The notes beneath the pieces were generated by a model. The model had not been told where the DNA came from and did no database searches. It was given only the letters and a program-made list of their open reading frames with translations. Made by a program: the position numbers and the translations under genes. Source: Diphasiastrum complanatum (lineage: Eukaryota > Streptophyta > Lycopodiopsida > Lycopodiales > Lycopodiaceae). Taken from it: a DNA stretch of 64,000 bases. Of the stretch, positions 58,001-64,000 are shown piece by piece; position 1 is the first letter of the stretch; each line of letters begins with the position of its first letter. Location of the stretch: the NCBI GenBank assembly GCA_029204225.1, contig CM055095.1, positions 53,451,476 through 53,515,475 of the forward strand, in the 5' to 3' direction.

Positions 58001-59640
58001 TAGGTGGTGGTGATTCTCTTTTGATGTGCTCTTCAAGTCTAATATCAAGTGAAGGTGACAAAGATTCATGGTGGATTGATAGTGGAGCTAGTTCACACAT
58101 GACTAGTCATAAGGAGTTCTTTACTTCTTTGTTCACTTATGATGGAGCCAAGAAAGCAATTCACATGGCCAATGGTGGTGAGTGTGTGATCGAAGGTATT
58201 GGTTCAATTCCTATTTGTCTCTCTACTAATAGGAAAGCAAGACTTGATGGTGTTCTTTACATTCCTTCTCTTTCAAAGAATTTGCTAAGTGTTGGTCAAA
58301 TGATAAAGAAAGGATACATGGTAAAGTTTGGTGGTGATGCTTGCTTCATTACAAAGGAAGAAATCTTGGTTGCTAGGGGCAATAAACAAGGTAGACTTTT
58401 CAAGCTTGATGCTTTTGTTATGGCTAACAAAAAGGATGGAATGGAAAAGGAGATTGGTCTCAACTTTCCAAAGTTACCTTTTAGCATCAATAAGATTGGT
58501 GGATCTTATGCAAAGTCTAACAAGCTTCCTTATGCTAGATCTAGGTCAAGATCTAATATGCTTCTTGGAGATGTTCATCTTTGTGCTAACTTGGCTAGTC
58601 TTGAGGATAATGATGGTGTTTCAATGGTTCTTCATGGCAAGTGCAAGCATGCAAAAGGTAAGGAAAGAGCTAACTTCATCAATGGAGGTGGTGAAGGTTC
58701 TTCCTTGGAAAAGATTGTTGCTAATGATTTCTTTGATCATATGGAAAAAGATGTTGCTAGGTGCATTCATGAAGGAGGTGGTTCTTCTACATTCTTTTGT
58801 GATGAGTCCAAGAAAGTCATTTTTGCAGCAAGTGGTCACATTTCTTCATAAAGAAAGTAGATCAAATGGTTCTATCAAGAGACTTGGTGAGGGAGATAGT
58901 CACAAGTCAAGAAGAAGAGAAGTATGTGAAGAGTTCAAAGTAGGATGTACTTTGAATGATGTCATTGTGAATGATAGTGAGGAAGAATCATTATCATATG
59001 AGTCATTACCTAAAACATTGAGTAGAAGTTCTTGTTTGAAAAAAGAGAGTACTTCAATCATTCTTATGTTGAAGGTACTAATCATTTTTCTCATGGCTTC
59101 TAATGTTTTTGAGGTTTCTACTTCTTATGATGCAATCATTAAGAGGGAGTCTCATGAAGGAAAGAGCAATGAAAGATTGGTTATTGGGAAGATCCAAGGC
59201 ATGGATCTCACATCTCTTCGTCAACTCAAAGGATTCTATGATTGTGAATTGATCACTCATGATCGAGATGGCAAAAGGTTGGTTGGAGAAGACTACATGG
59301 AACAAATTGAGAGGCAATTTCTTCAAAACAAGGGAGATCTCATTGGTGAGCTTATTGAGGTTTGTTATGGACTCAAGAAGGCTGGATTTATTAGGTTTGA
59401 TACTCATCTTCACCTACTCTACTTCATGTTGGATGGAAAGTTTGGAATCTATCTTTTGATTTATGATGGTGACATTGGTGACATTGTTTTCACTAACCTT
59501 TGTGGAAGATCGAGATCAAGCATTGATGAGATCTTGTTGGATCTAGATCATATGTTTGAGAGGGAGTATTTCCAAAGGTTCATGTTTGAATATATTCATA
59601 TCTTTGATGACCAAGAGAAAGGTAAGCAAGTGGAAGCGAA
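58000..59640 (+). CDS. Protease and remodelled reverse-transcriptase frame of element E
   Basis: The gag frame runs into WWIDSGASSHMTS (intact protease site), LYIPSLSKNLLSVGQMIKKG and GRLFKLDAFV, then on to 58851. After a frame step it continues to 59640. No integrase core is seen. The late part has a reverse-transcriptase outline: GEDYMEQIERQFL, then IEVCYGLKKAGFIRFD, LLYFMLDGKFGIYLLIYDGD (usual ALYGLKQ...GFxR...LY...GKxxxxLLxYVDD), and DHMFEREYF. The catalytic YVDD is YDGD (59462-59473). The same outline and many identical residues appear in element C. Confidence 0.6.
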
Positions 59641-60089
59641 TCTAGACCCAAAAATAGTAGGGTTTACATTTTGGAGGGAAAGCCAAGTGGCCAAATAGGG
59701 TTTGGAAACTCTGTAAAAGGATGTAACTCGTGGAGAGACACATCTTCTCTCTTCTCTCTCTCATTTCATCATTATACATGGTTCTCTTTGGGTTCTACTA
59801 CTCATTGGTGCACTATCTTGGTGTTATCTTGCAATCTTGTGTGTAGAATGCTCATTTATTGCCATTTTTGGTTCCACATGTGTGAAATACAGTAGGGTAC
59901 TATAATTGTACGGATAGCAAACATATTCTATGTTTTGGTTCATGTTTGATCAATATCTCTTAGAGTTTGCATCTCATTTTGTATGTAGATGTTGATTGTT
60001 CTACATTGGCAGGATTGTTGGTTTGCTCCTTATTGTAACCAAAGATTAGGGACATGGATTGGATCTTGAATGATCTGAAATCCTTCACA

Positions 60090-61800
60090 GGATGCTCCAT
60101 GCAACAGCTAGGATGAGTTTCTTATCATTGCATTATGGAGATGAGAAAGAAAATTTCTTATTCAAGAGCAAGAAGAAGACCAATGGAGCAAAGAAGAATC
60201 AATCAAAGGAGGCCAAGGAGGAGGATCAACCTTCAAGCTCAAAAGGCAAAGCCAGAAAGAACAAGTCCAAGTGCAAGTGCTTTTTTGTGGAAAGAAATGG
60301 CTCTTTGCATCAGAATGCTTGAAGAAGAAAAATGCACAAGAGAACAAACAAAGCAACATTGCACATCAAGAGGAGGAGGATGAAGAAGAATCATCCTTGA
60401 TGGTATCTACCTCATCACCATCATCTGAATCCAACACAAGTGAATCATGGTGGATTGATAATGGAAAAAGCTCCCACATGACCTTCCAAAAGGACTATTT
60501 CTCCACTCTGCTCTCTTTTAATGATGTTAAGAAGTTTATCTATCTTTACTGCAAGTGATCAAGAGTGTAGGATAAGGGGAGTTGGCACTATTCCTTTGTG
60601 CTTAGGATCATCCAAAAGGATGAATCTAGAAAATGTTCTTTATGTACCTTCAATCACCAAAAACTTGTTGACTATTGGCCAATTAATGGATAATGGCCTA
60701 GATGTACAATTTAAGCATGGAGTTTGCATTTTGAAGAATGATGATTGCATAGCAAAAGGTTAAACAAGGTAGATTGTTTAAATTAGATGTTAATGTGGCA
60801 ATGGAGAGTGTGAACTTGGGAAAGGAGGAGAGCTATGGCACAAGAGGCCACCCCAACTTCAAGACAATGGAATCAATGTGTGCAAAGGATCTTGCTCTCG
60901 GCCTCCCAAAGAAGTTGTCAAGATGTGGTAAGCTTTGTGAGGCTTGTAGTCTCTCAAAGACTCATAAGCTTCCTTTCTAAAGATCTACTACTCCTCTTGA
61001 ATTCATACATTCGGATGTGCACAGCTTCTCACATGAATCTAATGGTGGTGCTAAAGTATATGTATCATTCATTGATGATCACTCAAGATTTGCTTGGATC
61101 TACCTTTTGTCTTCAAAAAGTTTAGTGTATGATTCATTTGTAAAGTTCAAAATTCTAGTTGAAAATTTGATACCAAGATTAAGGTATTAATATGTGATAA
61201 TGGAGGAGAGTATATCTCCAACAAAATGATAGAGTTTTGTAATGCTAATGCCATAAAGAGGGAGTTAACTTGTCCTTAAACCTCTACCAAAACCATTTTA
61301 GGGTGAGGCAATTAATTGTGCTAACTTTTTGTGCAATAGATTGCCCAACAAAGCCATTGGAGGAATCACACCATATAAAGCTCTCTATGTTTAGAGGCTT
61401 AATCTCAAAGATCTGAAAAAAATTGGATCTACTTGATATGTTCACCAATCCTTGGAGACAAAGAAGAAGGATGATGCCACTTCTATCCATGGTATATTTG
61501 TGGGTTATAGCAAATATATCAAAGGATATAGAGTCTTCAATCCCATCACTAGAAAGATCATAGTGAGTAGGGATGTTATTTTTTATGAAGGACAAGTTTG
61601 CAAAGTGGATGAAAGTGCTACTAACCACCTTGATGTCAAAGATCGTGCTAAGATGGAGTAACAAAGTGACCAAGATATTGAGGATCCACCTCAAGACCCA
61701 GGAGCTCCAAGAAGTTCTTCAAGGGCAAGGGCCGAGCCATCAAGGCTCACTTACATTGACAAAGGTGAACAAAGGGAAGGCACTCAATCTCTCACTTCAT
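60090..61800 (+). pseudogene. Copia F: gag end, protease, integrase
   Basis: Continues gag after the GGATG site with RMLHATARMSFLSL, KKTNGAKKNQSKEAKEED and CKCFF...FASECLKKK (damaged knuckle). The protease site is WWIDNGKSSHM (D-S-G-A changed to D-N-G-K). Next are LYVPSITKNLLTIGQLM, the pre-integrase GHPNFKTMESMC with C-x2-C, and the integrase core with IHSDVHSF (first Asp), FIDDHSRFAWIY and LICDNGGEYIS (second Asp). GIFVGYSKYIKGYRVFNP and SRDVIFYE end it. The sequence stops making sense after the EPSRLTY segment near 61750; there is no reverse transcriptase or 3' LTR. Confidence 0.82.
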
Positions 61801-62690
61801 ATACTATTCCATCAGTACCCCCACATGTTTGACACATCATATCTTACATATAAGCTGCTCAAGACGAAAGTCTCAAAATTTGTAATCGATAAATGTATAT
61901 ATGAAGAACACACATGTGAAAGATTTGATGTGATTCATCTTAGTTTATGAGATATGATTTTGAAACGCACACATTTGTGCGCATTTTGTGACGACTCTAA
62001 TGATAAGCTAGTAGTTAGATCATACTACAAGTAGAGCTCGCCCTTGAGCTCATAGACCTTTTGGAGGCCAATGTGCTCATCAATTTAGTGCTAAGTTTGA
62101 CCACCCTATCATCAAAAGGGTGCTCTACCAAATATGACTTGTCCGCTAAACTTGAGGAAACAACAATTAGCATCAAAATTATGAGAGAAGAAGGGTGCTC
62201 AAGACCCAAGGCAAAATGCTCATGCAAAGCCAAACCCTAAGTCTAAAGGTCACATACTAAAAAAGATCTGCATTAACTAAGCCAAATTCTCACTTGGTGA
62301 TTTGCTTATGCATAAATGCTTAGCTTCCATTATCCCTCTCTTGAATACATCTTGCATACTATTTTTAGCATACCTCCATCCGATAAAAAGGTGGGATCAT
62401 CAAGAATTCTTATTTTCCAACTATAACTTCCAATAGCCATAATACTTGACAAAACTCTTGACTCATTTCTCTTGTGCTTGAATCTAACATGATTAGCTTC
62501 CTTTCTAAAAAAGAAAAAGACACTAAAACCACAAAAACAGTGTGTACCATTGGGTCAAAGTCTCACTTAGTTTTTTATCTTTAAACTCAATCAATATACA
62601 AATCAGCAATTACCACTTCATTTAGAAGCTACTTGTTCCTTCTGGAGCATTGCTGATTTTATTTTCAGCCAATTTTCAGCCTCTAAATAA
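61801..62690. other. Unassigned segment
   Basis: A minus-strand open stretch (62233-62015) with ADKSYLVEHPFDDRVVKL looks coding-like but is unassigned. A near-palindrome CGCACACATTTGTGCG lies near 61967. Nothing else is seen. Confidence 0.3.
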
Positions 62691-63201
62691 ATTAGTACTA
62701 TCATACCCACGGTTCCCAGAACCGTGGGTCCTGGGAACCGTGGAAGGAACCGTACCACGGTTCCTTGAACCATGGTACGGTTCATCTAAATAATAAATTA
62801 ATTAATCTTTTAATTAATTTCCCCCCTTATTTAGTATGTACTGTTTTTTGTTTTGTTTTTTATAAAAGTGCAAGTAGGAGTCAACGAACATGAGAAGTAG
62901 GAGTCATGACTGTTAGAACATCACAGTACTGACCTGTTTCACTATGAAAAACATCACAGTACTGACCTGTTTCCAGAGATCACTGTTTGGCATTTTTCTG
63001 GTATTTTTTTGGCATTTTTCTGGCATTTTTTTGGGCCATTTTTGGGGGTGGGACAAAAAAAAAATTAATTAATTAATTAATTAAGTACCTGTACGGTTCA
63101 CCACGGTTCCAGGTTAAAATTTCTGAGAACCATACGGTTCACTGTATGGTTCTCAGAACCGTGGTGAACCGCCCACGGTTCATTGATTCTATGATTAGTA
63201 C
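62691..63201. mobile_element. Foldback, hAT-like non-autonomous insertion with ACGGTTC repeats
   Basis: ATTAGTAC is present at 62691-62698 and 63194-63201, an 8-base duplication around a 495-base insert. Each end is packed with (A)CCACGGTTC words in both directions. Perfect 11-base hairpins occur at each side: ACCCACGGTTC with GAACCGTGGGT on the left, GAGAACCATAC with GTATGGTTCTC on the right. The middle is AT-rich with TTAATTAATTAA and a direct repeat of CATCACAGTACTGACCTGTT (62920-62970). It has no coding capacity. Confidence 0.6.
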
Positions 63202-64000
63202 ACAATCTTATTTAATTTGATTGATACTTTCTTGTAAGCTTGTTAGTCCTCACGGACACTTCATATCTTTTGTCAAATTTTGCATTGGAACATCTAGAAA
63301 ATATTAACCTCACAATAGTTCTTGTTGTAGCTGCAAATGTATTTGTTATTGTCTCGTTTTTTGTGAATCTTTTGTTGTGCATGATCAAATGCCCGAGAGT
63401 TAACAAGAATAACTCCTTGTAAAAGGAAAAATAAGAACAACAACAGACTTTCAATTGAAAAATAACAGTCAATTACAAGTTTTACAAAGTCCAAATCAAG
63501 AATACCTGGTAATGAACGGGAGCCGAGAACATGTGAAACTTTGTGAGCAAAAAAATAACCAACTTTAGATGTTCGCTTAAGTACGCGAGGAGAGGGAATG
63601 AAGCAAAACAAAGAACAATTTTAGGGTATCAAATATGAACCTGTAATAAGACATTGAAAAAATTAACTGATGATCCTATGTTTGGCAGTTTGTCTACAAC
63701 ATAATGATTTCCATGAAGTGCAGGTAAGCATTCAAATTTTGTGTGTATAATTCCTCCTAAACATGTCAGCCAGACAAGCCAGATAAGTTTGATAGCCTTG
63801 TTACATAGATCCGCAGTAGGTCAGTCATTAAGTAGCCCTCATTTTTCTTGAGAAACTGCTCATTGAAACCCACTAACAATAATTTCCTAACGACAATGAA
63901 TAGCAGTCAACATTTTGAGCAGTGCCTTGGGAAAGGAACCTTAACTTGTCAAAAAGCTAAAGCTCATGATTCAGGTCAAAATTCAAGTTCAAAGAATCGA
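63202..64000. other. Unassigned end segment
   Basis: AT-rich sequence without a convincing gene, repeat or LTR. Confidence 0.4.

Larger units (their letters stand above)
55925..60089 (+). mobile_element. Copia element E inserted into gag of element F
   Basis: 5' LTR 55925-56565 and a shortened 3' LTR 59638-60089 flank gag, protease and a remodelled reverse-transcriptase region. GGATG is duplicated at 55920-55924 and 60090-60094. The 3' LTR lacks its first ~190 bases: a deletion joins the coding part directly to GAATCTAGACCC inside the LTR. Confidence 0.92.

Overview
The window is plant nuclear DNA from a repeat-rich genome. Most of it is layered, decayed LTR retrotransposons (Ty1/copia and Ty3/gypsy), with one CACTA DNA transposon remnant, small non-autonomous insertions and one gene that looks intact. 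Evidence for a land plant is an EPIDERMAL PATTERNING FACTOR-LIKE (EPFL) peptide gene, copia primer sites of the TGGTATCAGAGC type, gypsy primer sites of the TGGCGCCGTTGCCGGGGA type, a CACTA terminal repeat (CACTACAAGA), and TTTAGGG-type motifs. I cannot name the species. The nested retroelements would suit a large-genome lineage such as a fern or gymnosperm, but that is a guess. No rRNA, tRNA or CRISPR was seen.

Layout. 1-3814: a minus-strand gypsy remnant with an extra gene (here called aORF) downstream of its integrase tail. 3815-10348: copia element A, whose 3' LTR was cut by a ~2 kb inversion that also caught part of a neighbouring gypsy LTR; the insertion-site duplication TGCCA proves the original order. 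10349-15532: gypsy 2, with gag-pol mostly deleted but the integrase tail and a second aORF kept. 15533-16700: a copia LTR fragment and a minus-strand gypsy leader. 17106-25130: gypsy 3, with integrase tail, a third aORF and a 3' LTR, interrupted by a complete non-autonomous copia element B (17626-21939, TSD GGAAA). 25720-28309: 3' half of a CACTA transposase gene with introns, subterminal repeats and terminal repeat. 28310-32640: mostly unassigned, with a duplicated segment, an 8-bp-TSD insertion and microsatellites. 32640-37427: a reverse-transcriptase scrap and copia element C. 37428-42626: copia element D, with both LTRs and all domains but many breaks. 42627-45800: unassigned. 45810-47052: the EPFL gene on the minus strand, with a roughly 1.5 kb upstream region. 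49100-53270: unassigned AT-rich DNA. 53270-55190: minus-strand gypsy pol fragment. 55337-61800: copia element F, split inside gag by copia element E (55925-60089, TSD GGATG). 62699-63193: a foldback, hAT-like non-autonomous insertion.

The main novelty is in what the elements carry. Three diverged gypsy elements share an unrecognised aORF between integrase and 3' LTR, made of a Pro/Ser/Thr-rich part, a coiled coil and a conserved C-terminal domain. Several copia elements (A, B, C, E) keep long open frames after gag-protease although the integrase or reverse-transcriptase catalytic residues have gone. This looks like trans-mobilised families rather than simple dead copies.
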